A stretch of DNA of 40,052 nt from a virus, in the IMG/VR virus record IMGVR_UViG_3300047491_000169, positions 1 to 40,052 of that record; one strand, written 5' to 3'. This document shows positions 1-7,427 of this stretch, one piece after another. The first letter of the stretch is position 1, and each line of letters starts with the position of its first letter. Below the pieces are notes generated by a model. That model was given only the letters and a program-made list of their open reading frames with translations, searched no databases and was not told the DNA's origin. Both the position numbers and the translations under genes were made by a program.

Positions 1-127
1 ATCACCAGAGCTGATCCAGCCGTAGCCCTTGAGACGTTCACCCGCAGGGCGAATCTCAGAGAAGTCTAGGACTAGCTTCTTAGCTGGGTAAGGGTGGGCA
101 AGGATCTTACCTACAGACTTAGCCCAG
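1..127. repeat. Terminal overlap of a circular contig, left copy
   Basis: Bases 1-127 are identical to 39926-40052. The reductase reading frame continues through the junction, so this is the same locus read twice. A length of exactly 127 matches a commonly used assembly k-mer, so it is best read as an assembly overlap, not a biological terminal repeat. Confidence 0.95.
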
Positions 128-657
128 GCTTCAGCAGAGTCACCTACCTTGATAGTCCAAACACCACTCTCAAAGGTTTCTACGTTAGTCTCTACGCCAC
201 CTTTGGTTGTGCGATTAGAACGTACCACTTCCAGTTCTTTAATCGGGAAACGGAAACCCGTAAGCTGCCCCACGATAGGGCGAAAGCCAACACCGCAACC
301 CTGCAATAGTAACCACAGGACATCGACAGCATCTTGAACGGTTTCAACATGAGTGAAGCTACAGTTGAACTGAGAGGCTTCTCTAGTTTGTGCAACATTA
401 GTTCCTCCAAGCCAGAGGGTACGACCAGACACCAGTACCTTACGGTCTAGCATTAGCTGGCGCAGTTCCTCTAGTTCAGCATTGGTATGGTACCCATCAT
501 AGCTAGGAGCTGCTCTACGCCACAGCCACATCTGGTGACTAATGACTCGATCAACGGTTTGTTCCCAGCTCTCGAATACATTGCCTTCCTCATCTAGAGG
601 TCGGTTATAGGTACGTCTTGTAATTAGTTGTGCCCGTAGGCTTGTGTTATCGCTCAT
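1..657 (-). CDS. nrdJ: Class II ribonucleotide reductase, N-terminal 219 codons
   Basis: This is the first third of an adenosylcobalamin-dependent ribonucleotide reductase that reduces ribonucleotides, probably triphosphates, to deoxy forms in the cytoplasm. The gene is cut by the window edge and continues at 39925-38609, giving 657 residues in all. The ATG at 657 opens with MSDNTSLRAQ. The FNCSF motif places Cys99 where the first active-site cysteine (C119) of the monomeric Lactobacillus leichmannii enzyme lies, and it is followed by a CGVGF loop. The start overlaps the end of the MazG-like gene by 11 bp. It is the last gene of a deoxynucleotide-supply block. I saw no small subunit or activase, as expected for class II. 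The family assignment is secure. Triphosphate preference is inferred from similarity to the monomeric type. Confidence 0.95.
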   Translation of the reverse strand, partial: MSDNTSLRAQLITRRTYNRPLDEEGNVFESWEQTVDRVISHQMWLWRRAAPSYDGYHTNAELEELRQLMLDRKVLVSGRTLWLGGTNVAQTREASQFNCSFTHVETVQDAVDVLWLLLQGCGVGFRPIVGQLTGFRFPIKELEVVRSNRTTKGGVETNVETFESGVWTIKVGDSAEAWAKSVGKILAHPYPAKKLVLDFSEIRPAGERLKGYGWISSGD

Positions 658-958
658 CCCCACTACCCTGTAGTTTGTTTCGGTTCTTTCGGCTGTTCAG
701 CTTCTCGATGTTCATGCTCCCGATTTCGTCTAAGCCAAAACCAAAGTCTGTTGCGATTGCTGCTACGAACCATAAGATGTCTCCGAGTTCTTTCTTAACC
801 ATGTTCACATCCACATTTCCGTTGTTGTCACGGATAGCCTTAGCAAACAGGCTATGGAGTTCACCTACTTCACCGCTTAGACCCAGCATCGAGTAACGCT
901 TATCGGCAGACTCTAAGCGGAAGGTCATAGCTGCGTTCTGGTAATCACAGAGATGCAA
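647..958 (-). CDS. MazG-like nucleotide pyrophosphohydrolase
   Basis: A 103-residue all-alpha NTP pyrophosphohydrolase-like protein. The Mg-binding signature E-x2-E then E-x2-D is visible as GEVGEL (residues 27-32) and KKELGD (55-60), with the usual DYQ near the N-terminus. The start is a TTG at 958, chosen because AAGGAG lies 7 nt upstream and because it keeps the DYQ motif; the next Met (residue 11) would lose it. The gene overlaps the DUF3310-type gene upstream by 14 bp and the reductase downstream by 11 bp, so translation is probably coupled. Relatives clear non-canonical nucleotides or alter (p)ppGpp, but the substrate cannot be read from sequence. In this block a nucleotide-pool role is likely. 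Confidence 0.85.
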   Translation of the reverse strand: MHLCDYQNAAMTFRLESADKRYSMLGLSGEVGELHSLFAKAIRDNNGNVDVNMVKKELGDILWFVAAIATDFGFGLDEIGSMNIEKLNSRKNRNKLQGSGDER

Positions 959-1202
959 TGTAGTTCTCCTTCATACGCTTAACGTAGTGTTCAAGCTTCT
1001 CTAGGTCTTCCAGAGGCTTACCCTTGAAGCGGTAACGGAGCAGATACTTCAGAGCATTACCTTCGTAGAAGTCCATCTCCCACGCATCGATGATGTCCCA
1101 AGGCTGGATAGCAGCCTGGTAATGTGAACCACCTACTTGGTAGGTCTTAGAGGCTTGTTCTTCAGCCTGACGATCAAACATTGCGCTGATACCATCACTC
1201 AT
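945..1202 (-). CDS. DUF3310-type protein (T7 gp1.7-related domain)
   Basis: An 85-residue protein with the conserved block YQVGGSHYQ, IQPWDIIDAW, and then EGNALKYLLRY and EDLEKLEHYV. This pattern is typical of the DUF3310 family. T7 gp1.7, a nucleotide kinase, carries this domain, but this protein is much shorter than gp1.7, so kinase activity is not assured. The ATG at 1202 has AAGGA 6 nt upstream. It lies 2 bp after thyX and overlaps the MazG-like gene, within a run of nucleotide-metabolism genes. Family membership is well supported. Biochemical function is not. Confidence 0.8.
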   Translation of the reverse strand: MSDGISAMFDRQAEEQASKTYQVGGSHYQAAIQPWDIIDAWEMDFYEGNALKYLLRYRFKGKPLEDLEKLEHYVKRMKENYIASL

Positions 1203-1204
1203 AG

Positions 1205-1897
1205 TTATTCCTTATTCATCAATGCTTCCCAAGATTCAGGGAAGAGGTTCGTCATATATTTGTTTACTGCCTTAGCAATCTCTTGGGTCTCACGCTGGGT
1301 GTGACTGTCTAGGCGTAGCTGACACATACGTGCCCAGGCATAGAGAGTCCCTGTCCAGATCCACTCAGTCATAAGGTTCTGAGGTAGGAGCATCCGTGCC
1401 TGTTCAGGGCAGATACCTCCAACAATCATTCCCTTGTATAGAGAATCCAGATGACGGACGTACCGCTTGGCTGCATCCATGTAGCAGTCAGAGCCATGCA
1501 CGTAGTCATCCTTAGAGCCTTGCTTCAGGTTCTTGTCACGGCCTCGCCACCCCTCAGGGAAGTAGAACTCTGGGTCACTATCAACATACCTACGGCTCAC
1601 CTCATTCCAGCTAAAGCCAACTGTGTGTTTAATCAGTTGACGAGCTACGAAGATAGGAGCCTTCACACGGAACTTAACCGTGCAATGGCTAAAGGGAGAC
1701 CAATGGTTATGGGTCGATAGATACTTCATTAGTTTCTTATCGTTATCAGAAAGAAACTTTTGACCACTATGAGGAACACCTGAGGGGTGGAAGCTCCAGT
1801 CACTCTCTTTATGGAATGACACACGAGCTGCATTAACTACATCAAGGTCAGTACCCATGTGATCTACATAGGTGACTGACATATCAACCGAGCGCAT
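1205..1897 (-). CDS. thyX: Flavin-dependent thymidylate synthase ThyX
   Basis: A 230-residue FAD- and NADPH-dependent thymidylate synthase that methylates dUMP to dTMP using methylenetetrahydrofolate. The NAARVSF block sits near residue 22, and the signature region reads KHTVGFSWNEVSRRY. The canonical RHRX7S motif is altered: K and T replace the two arginines, and there is one extra residue before the serine. I recall the same form in other phage ThyX proteins. The C-terminal half contains an SHTQRETQEIA segment typical of the family. It overlaps a small membrane gene upstream by 14 bp and lies 2 bp from the DUF3310-type gene. It forms a dTTP supply line with the reductase. Assignment is firm. 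Confidence 0.93.
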   Translation of the reverse strand: MRSVDMSVTYVDHMGTDLDVVNAARVSFHKESDWSFHPSGVPHSGQKFLSDNDKKLMKYLSTHNHWSPFSHCTVKFRVKAPIFVARQLIKHTVGFSWNEVSRRYVDSDPEFYFPEGWRGRDKNLKQGSKDDYVHGSDCYMDAAKRYVRHLDSLYKGMIVGGICPEQARMLLPQNLMTEWIWTGTLYAWARMCQLRLDSHTQRETQEIAKAVNKYMTNLFPESWEALMNKE

Positions 1898-2009
1898 AGG
1901 CTACTCCCATCTCGATGAATCCAGCCGTTGCATATCCAGTACAGAACAGTACATAGCAACACATGAGCAATACTCCAAACTCACCTACAGTTACATCTTT
2001 ACGAAACAT
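1884..2009 (-). CDS. Small putative membrane protein, 41 aa
   Basis: A 41-codon frame with ATG at 2009 and TGA at 1884-1886. The product begins MFRKDVTVGEFG and contains a hydrophobic, cysteine-rich stretch (VLLMCCYVLFCTGYA, about residues 13-27) that could span the membrane once. A GGAG element lies about 7 nt before the ATG. It overlaps the exonuclease gene by 11 bp and thyX by 14 bp, the tight packing seen across this block, which supports it as real. I do not recognise a family. It could be a lysis accessory or host-takeover peptide, but nothing in the sequence decides this. Confidence 0.6.
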   Translation of the reverse strand: MFRKDVTVGEFGVLLMCCYVLFCTGYATAGFIEMGVAYALG

Positions 2010-2799
2010 TTTTAGGACTCCAAAGAATTACCTTACGACCCTTGAAGTCGTAATCACTTGCCTGACATATACGTGCTACTCGTGCCTGTACTAAGGCATC
2101 CTCTTCGGTGAGACCTTTGGATTCATAGGTAGCTACTATGGCTTTCCACGCTACATCCTTAAACTCATCTAGGATGGGTGAACTAAAGTCACTTCGTGCT
2201 TGCTCTAGAATCTTCTCAGCTCTTACCTTGCCAATACCAGGACAACCCTTGTAGTTATCCGTAGGATCACCTGTAAGAACCTGGGTAAAGAAGTAATAGT
2301 CCCCCTCATCTTTGGTAACTAGGTGAGGCTTATCGTCTTTACGTGGGTTATAGAGCCACCCTGGGATTTGCTTTAGATCCTTGTCTTCGGAGACTACGAT
2401 CTTCTTCCCAGGGATAACCTTAGAGGTTGCCAAGATACCCATCACATCATCCCCCTCTAGGGTAGGGCGTTGATAGATTGCTTTAGGGTATTGGCGGGTT
2501 AGCCATTCACGAACCGACTTCAGATAGATAGGACGCTTGATGTCCTTACGGTTCTCTTTATAGCTAGGCAGTACAGACAGTCTGAAGTTTTCTTCTGAGG
2601 GACAGCTTAGGGCTAAGATTAACTTAGTACCCCCAAGCTTCTGCATGAGATCCCCAAGGTACTCATCAACCTGAACACATACGTGGTCGAAGTTATCTAG
2701 TATCTGTAAGGGTTGCTCATCATCAAAGCAGAAGTTTTCTTCAGCAGCAGCAGCGAACTTGTAGGCGACTATATCCGCATCTACAAGTAGTGTTGTCAT
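1999..2799 (-). CDS. 5'-3' exonuclease, T7 gp6 / flap-nuclease type
   Basis: A 266-residue metal-dependent 5'-3' exonuclease. It begins MTTLLVDADIVAYKFA with the first catalytic Asp in LLVDAD. Further acidic sites occur in EGDDVMG (about 115) and VSEDKDLKQIPG (about 137). The helix-three-turn-helix DNA-binding region reads GDPTDNYKGCPGIGKVRA (about 177-194). T7 gp6 is about 300 residues, so the length fits. In T7 it removes RNA primers, degrades host DNA to nucleotides and helps recombination. The start forms an ATGA overlap with the preceding gene. Its place with DNA polymerase and primase-helicase supports a replication role. Confidence 0.92.
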   Translation of the reverse strand: MTTLLVDADIVAYKFAAAAEENFCFDDEQPLQILDNFDHVCVQVDEYLGDLMQKLGGTKLILALSCPSEENFRLSVLPSYKENRKDIKRPIYLKSVREWLTRQYPKAIYQRPTLEGDDVMGILATSKVIPGKKIVVSEDKDLKQIPGWLYNPRKDDKPHLVTKDEGDYYFFTQVLTGDPTDNYKGCPGIGKVRAEKILEQARSDFSSPILDEFKDVAWKAIVATYESKGLTEEDALVQARVARICQASDYDFKGRKVILWSPKNVS

Positions 2800-2990
2800 T
2801 GCAGTTGGATCTTTGTAGCTTCTTCTACAGCTTTGTCATCAACTGTATCCAGCATATCCAGGATAGCAGCCATCATTGCAGCAGCATTAGACACAGACGG
2901 GTCGTTGTCCTTAGCTGTATCGGTACGTTTCATTTCAACGGAGACACTCTTGTTGTCTTCGTTATCAGTAATAATCAATGTGAACTGCAT
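2796..2990 (-). CDS. Hypothetical protein, 64 aa
   Basis: A 64-residue acidic protein that starts MQFTLIITDNEDNKSVSVE, so it opens with a short beta-rich segment. A helical acidic C-terminal half follows (AAAMMAAILDMLDTVDDKAVEEA). An AAGGA sequence precedes the ATG at a good distance. The start overlaps the previous stop as TGATG, and the end overlaps the exonuclease start as ATGA, so it is almost certainly translated as part of the operon. No family recognised. Confidence 0.7.
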   Translation of the reverse strand: MQFTLIITDNEDNKSVSVEMKRTDTAKDNDPSVSNAAAMMAAILDMLDTVDDKAVEEATKIQLQ

Positions 2991-3190
2991 CAGTCTTTCC
3001 TTGTCTTTTTAAGCGAACGGATACGCTCACCAGCAGATGTGCCGTGAGTGGCTGTTACTGCTTTGGCGCAGCGTTCCCGTTCGTTTTGTTTGATTGCATC
3101 CACCACCTTGTAGAACTCAGCCAGGTGGTCAGCTATCTTTTCTAGTAATTGGGCTTGTTCAAGCAGCCGCTTTAACTCGTCACTTTCCAC
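2990..3190 (-). CDS. Hypothetical protein, 66 aa, GTG start preferred
   Basis: A short, charged, helical protein (ESDELKRLLEQAQLLEKIADHL, then ERERCAKAV and a basic tail RIRSLKKTRKD). The reading frame is open up to a TTG at 3241, but that would overlap the holin gene by 62 bp and has no ribosome site. The GTG at 3190 gives an 11-bp overlap and is preferred, although its AAAGG is very close. The N-terminal part may form a coiled coil. No membrane segment, and no family recognised. Its position next to a holin candidate could mean a lysis role, but its lack of a signal or lipobox argues against a spanin. Confidence 0.55.
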   Translation of the reverse strand: MESDELKRLLEQAQLLEKIADHLAEFYKVVDAIKQNERERCAKAVTATHGTSAGERIRSLKKTRKD

Positions 3191-3557
3191 TACCTTTACC
3201 CAGATAGAACATCGTGCGTTCCCCGAATAGGTAGAAGCCAATGACTGAAGCCATGTTGTCTATTTCACTTCCGGCTGTACCTACCGCATGGGCATAAGCC
3301 CAGGCCAGGAGTACCACTACAACAACAAAGGGACGCTGGAGTTTGCGGATAGCTTCTACCCAGGGGTAAGTCTCACCACCTGAGTCAGCCTGGGAGATAG
3401 CCTGATACATCTTCAGGTCTGTCTCTTTGAGCTTTGCATACTCTTCTACGTTAGCTGGCTTCACCTGGTCTGGTGTAATCCAGCGATTGATAGCAGCCTT
3501 ACCTGCCTCCATGGCGAGTGGTACTAGCCCTGCCACTAGGGTAATAGGATCAAACAT
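3180..3557 (-). CDS. Putative holin, 3-TM (GTA-holin-like) family
   Basis: A 125-residue membrane protein. A weakly hydrophobic N-terminal segment (ITLVAGLVPLAMEAGKAA) is followed by a charged middle (EEYAKLKETDLKMYQAISQ), then a strong transmembrane helix (RPFVVVVVLLAWAYAHAV, about 77-94) and a last hydrophobic stretch near VIGFYLFGERTMFYLG. This order matches the 3TM holin family first noted in gene transfer agents, where the invariant feature is a YPWVEAIRKLQRP-like sequence before the TM helix. It would permit the amidase at 7504-7941 to reach peptidoglycan. It lies between DNA polymerase and exonuclease, away from the T7 holin position, where a second candidate is found (19808-20035). 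Confidence 0.7.
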   Translation of the reverse strand: MFDPITLVAGLVPLAMEAGKAAINRWITPDQVKPANVEEYAKLKETDLKMYQAISQADSGGETYPWVEAIRKLQRPFVVVVVLLAWAYAHAVGTAGSEIDNMASVIGFYLFGERTMFYLGKGSGK

Positions 3558-3870
3558 CCATGTTCTCCTGTAGATAACCTATACCCAGCGAAGTGATTCG
3601 CCAGGTGTTATCAAAGTAGTTATCGGGACGGCGTGTAGTGATGTAGTACATCGAGGCAGCTTGAGCCACGAAGACTGCATACTCACGGGCAAAGTTCGAT
3701 GAGACTTTGAACCCGTCTAGATACGCCTTGTTAATTACATCAATGAGTTTCTGCCCAGTTGGTTCCCACCTTGTACTCTCCGGTAATGGGAATTCTGAAG
3801 TCGAACTCTCTGCCAGCTTCAGCAAAGCTTTCAATGGCAAGTCTGCCAACTTCGTCAGCAATTTCTTCAT
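3550..3870 (-). CDS. Hypothetical protein overlapping the end of DNA polymerase
   Basis: A 106-residue frame whose 5' third lies inside the polymerase gene in another frame: with the chosen ATG at 3870 the overlap is 131 bp. That ATG is preceded by AGGTGGA about 5 nt upstream. No ATG, GTG or TTG lies in frame after the polymerase stop, so an overlap is hard to avoid unless a rare codon is used. The C-terminal part (SNFAREYAVFVAQAASMYYITTRR, WRITSLGIGYLQ; quoted in separate blocks) looks like a folded conserved domain and resembles proteins I have seen in other T7-like phages without known function. It overlaps the holin start by 8 bp. Confidence 0.6.
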   Translation of the reverse strand: MKKLLTKLADLPLKALLKLAESSTSEFPLPESTRWEPTGQKLIDVINKAYLDGFKVSSNFAREYAVFVAQAASMYYITTRRPDNYFDNTWRITSLGIGYLQENMDV

Positions 3871-5482
3871 CACATTCCACCTGTATTTCGTCATGTATCC
3901 ATGCAACCTGCTGGACACGATCACCCCATCCCTTGTCTGCAATAGCGCAGTCAAAGAAGATGAGAGCTTGTTTAGCTATGAGGGCACCGGCTGACTGGAG
4001 TAAGGTGTTCAATGCAGCGTGTGATGATCGAACATGAAGTAGTCTTCCATCGAGACCCTTCAAAACCTTATCCTTCTCAGCTTTAGCCTGTACGTTTTCA
4101 ACCAGCTTCTTCAGAGCAGGGAGCTTCTTCAGGAACTTCTTCTTAAGCTTTAGCCCTTCCTCTGCACCCTTGCCGATGATCTTCCCAATCTTCTCGTTAC
4201 CTGCCCCATAGAGGAAGGCATAGATAAAGGTCTTAGCATCGTTACGGGTAGGTAACCCAGCAGCCAGTTGATTCTCCGTATGGATGTCACCCTCTAAGAG
4301 GATCTTCCCGTAGGCACCGTCATCCCACTTAGCCATGTAGTGAGCCAGACAGCGAAGCTCTAAGCCTGACAAGTCAGCACCCACTAACTTCCTACCCTTA
4401 GGCACCTTGAAGAGGGAACGACAGTCCCAGCCATAAGGTGCAGCTACCGAAGGTACTTGAGCCAGGTTAGGGTTGTTATGGGTAGCCCGTCCTGTCACAG
4501 CACCATTGGTAATAACTGAACCGTGGATACGGTCTGTCTTATCTACCTGCTTCAGCCATGCCTGTTCACCCTCAGCGATCTGACCAATACGTTTCTCTAG
4601 CATGAAGTATTCAGCCAGCTTGGTAGCTTCTGGATAGTCCAGCTTAGAGAGAATCGTTTCATCCACCTTAGGCTGACCAGCAGGGGTAAAGACCTCAGGC
4701 TTCCAGCCATACTTCTTTATCAGTCGCTGGGCAATCTGCTGTCTGCTGCTAGGGTTGAACTCAATGACCTTAGCCTTGAGGGGTTTGCCAGTCTTCTCGC
4801 TAACCCGTTCAATCACCATAGGTTCAAAGGTGTCCTGCATCTCACGGAGGATTGCATCACGCTTAACTGCCAGCTCACCATAGAGCTTGGCTGCTGATTG
4901 AATATCAAACAGGAAGCCATAGCGTTCCTGTCTGGAGATCAACTCAGCAACCTCTCGTTCTAGATCAAGAGCCTGACGGCTATAGTTCTTAGAGAGCAGC
5001 TTGTCGTACAGCTTATGGGTAACCTCAACGTCCTGAATACAGTAGTCAATCATCTCCTGGGATAGCTCATCAAAGCCACCCTGGTAGTTATCTTTGTATT
5101 CACCTAGACGGTGACCCCAGGCTTCAAGTGAGTGAGACCTGAAGAGTTTCCCAGGGAGCTTACCTTGTGCCATGAGTTTCGTATCGATCTCTGCTAGTTC
5201 TGCATAGATCAATCTAGACATCACCAGGGTGTCATCTATCTGGAGGATGTGTGGCATCCGAAACTCAGGATAGATTTTCTTGATTACTGGTAAGTCATAC
5301 TTGATGATGTTGTGCCCAACAATATGTGTATAAGTTGGGATCTTGCGTATAGCCAATAGCTTGTCGTATGGATCGGTGGCAACAGTAACCTCACCAGTCT
5401 CTGTATCTTTCAGGACTAGGCAATGGATGGTTGTAACGGATTCAAGAAAGCCATTGGCTTCGATGTCTAATATCAAAGCCAA
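3740..5482 (-). CDS. T7-type family A DNA polymerase
   Basis: A 580-residue replicative polymerase with 3'-5' exonuclease. Exonuclease residues are Asp6/Glu8 (LDIEANGF), Asp63 (NIIKYDLP) and Asp151 (IQDVEVT). Polymerase motif A is ADLSGLELRCLAHY with Asp370, motif B is RNDAKTFIYAFLYG (Lys417, Tyr421) and motif C is WIHDEIQVE with Asp531. Compared with T7 gp5 (704 residues), the stretch between about 219 and 242, where T7 holds its 76-residue thioredoxin-binding segment, is reduced to some 20 residues. The start is a TTG at 5482 with GGGAGA about 6 nt upstream; there is no nearby ATG. The stop region overlaps the next gene. Assignment is firm. Confidence 0.97.
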   Translation of the reverse strand: MALILDIEANGFLESVTTIHCLVLKDTETGEVTVATDPYDKLLAIRKIPTYTHIVGHNIIKYDLPVIKKIYPEFRMPHILQIDDTLVMSRLIYAELAEIDTKLMAQGKLPGKLFRSHSLEAWGHRLGEYKDNYQGGFDELSQEMIDYCIQDVEVTHKLYDKLLSKNYSRQALDLEREVAELISRQERYGFLFDIQSAAKLYGELAVKRDAILREMQDTFEPMVIERVSEKTGKPLKAKVIEFNPSSRQQIAQRLIKKYGWKPEVFTPAGQPKVDETILSKLDYPEATKLAEYFMLEKRIGQIAEGEQAWLKQVDKTDRIHGSVITNGAVTGRATHNNPNLAQVPSVAAPYGWDCRSLFKVPKGRKLVGADLSGLELRCLAHYMAKWDDGAYGKILLEGDIHTENQLAAGLPTRNDAKTFIYAFLYGAGNEKIGKIIGKGAEEGLKLKKKFLKKLPALKKLVENVQAKAEKDKVLKGLDGRLLHVRSSHAALNTLLQSAGALIAKQALIFFDCAIADKGWGDRVQQVAWIHDEIQVECDEEIADEVGRLAIESFAEAGREFDFRIPITGEYKVGTNWAETH

Positions 5483-5508
5483 GGTATCTCTCCCTATCGA
5501 GTAGATTG

Positions 5509-7101
5509 TTAGAAGTCTGAAGGCTCCATCAGGGCAGCAGCTTCACCTTCGAGTAAGCGTCCGGTTGTCGGTACGTAGCAGAGTTCACCTGCAATACCAG
5601 TCACGCCTGTGTAACGGTTCTTTAGAATCCGTACAGTCGTGCGGTTTGCATCGTCACTCTGTTGGTTACGTTCTAGACCAATGACAATATCGCTGAGTTG
5701 AGCAATCGCAGCAGAGCCACGTAGTTGGCTAAGGCTGGTGGTATGACCATCTTCATGGCCTTTATCACCAGTCGGTCTGCGTAGATGTGATACCAGGATC
5801 ATGCCTACGCCTGTCTCTTCAACGAGGCAGCGTAGCTTGGTCATGGTGTTATCTATCAGACGGCGTTCATCACCTTCGCCAATACCTGATACAACAATCG
5901 ATATGTGGTCAAGCACAATCCAACGACAGCCGCAGCCATGAGCCAGGTACCTAATACGATTGATAAGGTTGTCGCTGTCGCTACTCCCAAAGTGATCGTA
6001 CAGATAGAGATGACCAGATCCGGCAGTCGCATCCCAAGCTTGCTTAAGTACATCTTCCTCAACTCCATCTCGACTGATATGAAGAGGCCGTCCAACCTCG
6101 ATAGACATGAATCCAAGAACTGTTCTACGGATATTTTCTTCCAGAGCCACATAGCCTACGGTCTCCCCTTCTTTCAATAAGTTGTAAGCAACCTCTCGAC
6201 AGAAGAGAGACTTGCCAATACCTGAACCAGCAGTCACGGTGACTAGCTCACCTCTACGGATACCGTTCAGGAATGTGTTGATGTTTTGCCAGGGATACGG
6301 AGAACCCATTAGGGTTTCCTCACGCATCACGATGTCCCAGGTATCAGCACCAGAAACAACACCATCAGGTCTGAATGTCTTAGCACCCCAGATAGCATCG
6401 ATAATCTCTGCACCCTTATCAGCCATGTGTACTTCATTGGCATCCTTTAGGGACAGCGTTGCTACCTTGCACTTACCTGGAGTAAATAGCACGGCACATT
6501 CTTTAGTTGCCTTGCGTCCAGGCTCATCCATATCAAACATCAAGATGACTGAATCAAAACCTTCGAGCCACTCTAGGTTTCTCTGGATAGCTGACTTAGC
6601 AGATTGAGCACCTGAAGGTATCGAAACAACTGGGTATTTGTTACCTTGAAGTTGCGATACGGTCATGCAATCAATCTCACCCTCGGTGACTACAACCATC
6701 TTGCCTTTGTCACGCCAGAGGTGTTGCCCAAAGAGTTCGACTTCCTTGCTGTTACCCAGCCACTTGAAGTCTTTGCTGGAGTTACGGATATGCTGGGCTA
6801 CGAGCTGACCATCTTTGTAGTACGGGGCTACCTGCCAGCGTTGATCCTTGTACTGGGCTACGGCATAACCAAACTTCTTACAGGTATCAATGGTGATCCC
6901 ACGCTTGGGTAGGGCAACAAACTCTAGGTCATTCAGTAGTTCAGTCATACGCTTCATCTTAGGTTTAACCAGGGATTCCCCGTCCTGGGGTGGAGTTCGC
7001 TTGTCACAAGAGAAGCAATGGCTCCAGCCCTCATCGTTAATCGACAGGGCATCGGAGCTTCCGCAGTCAGGACAGGGTAGGTGAGTCTGTGCCCAGCCCA
7101 T
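5509..7101 (-). CDS. Primase-helicase, T7 gp4 type
   Basis: A 530-residue bifunctional protein that unwinds DNA at the fork and lays RNA primers. The N-terminal zinc finger has Cys10, Cys13, Cys29 and Cys32 (CPDC, then CFSC). The TOPRIM core shows VVVTEGEIDCM (catalytic Glu) and ILMFDMDEPGRKA (DxD). The RecA-like helicase has Walker A GSGIGKS, Walker B RWIVLDHISIV, and a later VSHLRRPTGDKGHEDG segment typical of gp4/DnaB enzymes. T7 gp4A is 566 residues. The start forms a TAATG-type overlap with the HTH gene. It acts with the polymerase and single-stranded DNA-binding protein encoded on either side. Confidence 0.97.
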   Translation of the reverse strand: MGWAQTHLPCPDCGSSDALSINDEGWSHCFSCDKRTPPQDGESLVKPKMKRMTELLNDLEFVALPKRGITIDTCKKFGYAVAQYKDQRWQVAPYYKDGQLVAQHIRNSSKDFKWLGNSKEVELFGQHLWRDKGKMVVVTEGEIDCMTVSQLQGNKYPVVSIPSGAQSAKSAIQRNLEWLEGFDSVILMFDMDEPGRKATKECAVLFTPGKCKVATLSLKDANEVHMADKGAEIIDAIWGAKTFRPDGVVSGADTWDIVMREETLMGSPYPWQNINTFLNGIRRGELVTVTAGSGIGKSLFCREVAYNLLKEGETVGYVALEENIRRTVLGFMSIEVGRPLHISRDGVEEDVLKQAWDATAGSGHLYLYDHFGSSDSDNLINRIRYLAHGCGCRWIVLDHISIVVSGIGEGDERRLIDNTMTKLRCLVEETGVGMILVSHLRRPTGDKGHEDGHTTSLSQLRGSAAIAQLSDIVIGLERNQQSDDANRTTVRILKNRYTGVTGIAGELCYVPTTGRLLEGEAAALMEPSDF

Positions 7102-7316
7102 TACAGCGAGTAGTGTGCGTAGCGTTGGCCTGTAGCATCAGCTCGTAGCTGAGTCTGGATCTTGAACCCAGCTTCCTTCAGCTCAGAGATACGCTTAGGC
7201 AGACAGCGAACCTTATAGACAGCACCGGCTTCTACCGGAGTGATGTGACCGTATTGCTTCAGGTGATCCAGTACCAGTTGGGTCTGGGGCTTAAGATGCT
7301 TAGTAACTTTTTTCAT
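7101..7316 (-). CDS. Small winged-helix / HTH protein
   Basis: A 71-residue DNA-binding-like protein. After a basic start (MKKVTKHLKPQTQLVLDHL), the segment YGHITPVEAGAVYKVRCLPKRISELKEAG reads as helix-turn-helix (given here as blocks YGHITPVEAG and VRCLPKRISELKEAG), then a wing ending GQRYAHYSL. This matches the short HTH proteins common in phages (HTH_39-like, from memory). AAGGAGAACT precedes the ATG. It heads the primase-helicase gene with a one-base overlap and follows a 187-bp gap with a large hairpin. It might be a transcription regulator, including one for lysogeny, but no target is evident. Confidence 0.7.
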   Translation of the reverse strand: MKKVTKHLKPQTQLVLDHLKQYGHITPVEAGAVYKVRCLPKRISELKEAGFKIQTQLRADATGQRYAHYSL

Positions 7317-7427
7317 AAAGTTCTCCTTAAAAGGTTGGGGTGGGGTACTCGCTACGTCCGGTGTTCATCTGATAGACCTCGCTACCCGACAAGACACCAC
7401 CTGGCATCCGCTTTCCCCCTACTGCTT

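Noticed and set aside
1-127. A 127-bp biological terminal repeat
   Set aside because: It lies inside the reductase frame, and the length is a standard assembly word size. The expected end region is at 16.4-17.3 kb.
5856-6152. 98-codon minus-strand frame inside primase-helicase
   Set aside because: It overlaps the helicase core in another frame, and shows no sign of its own translation start.
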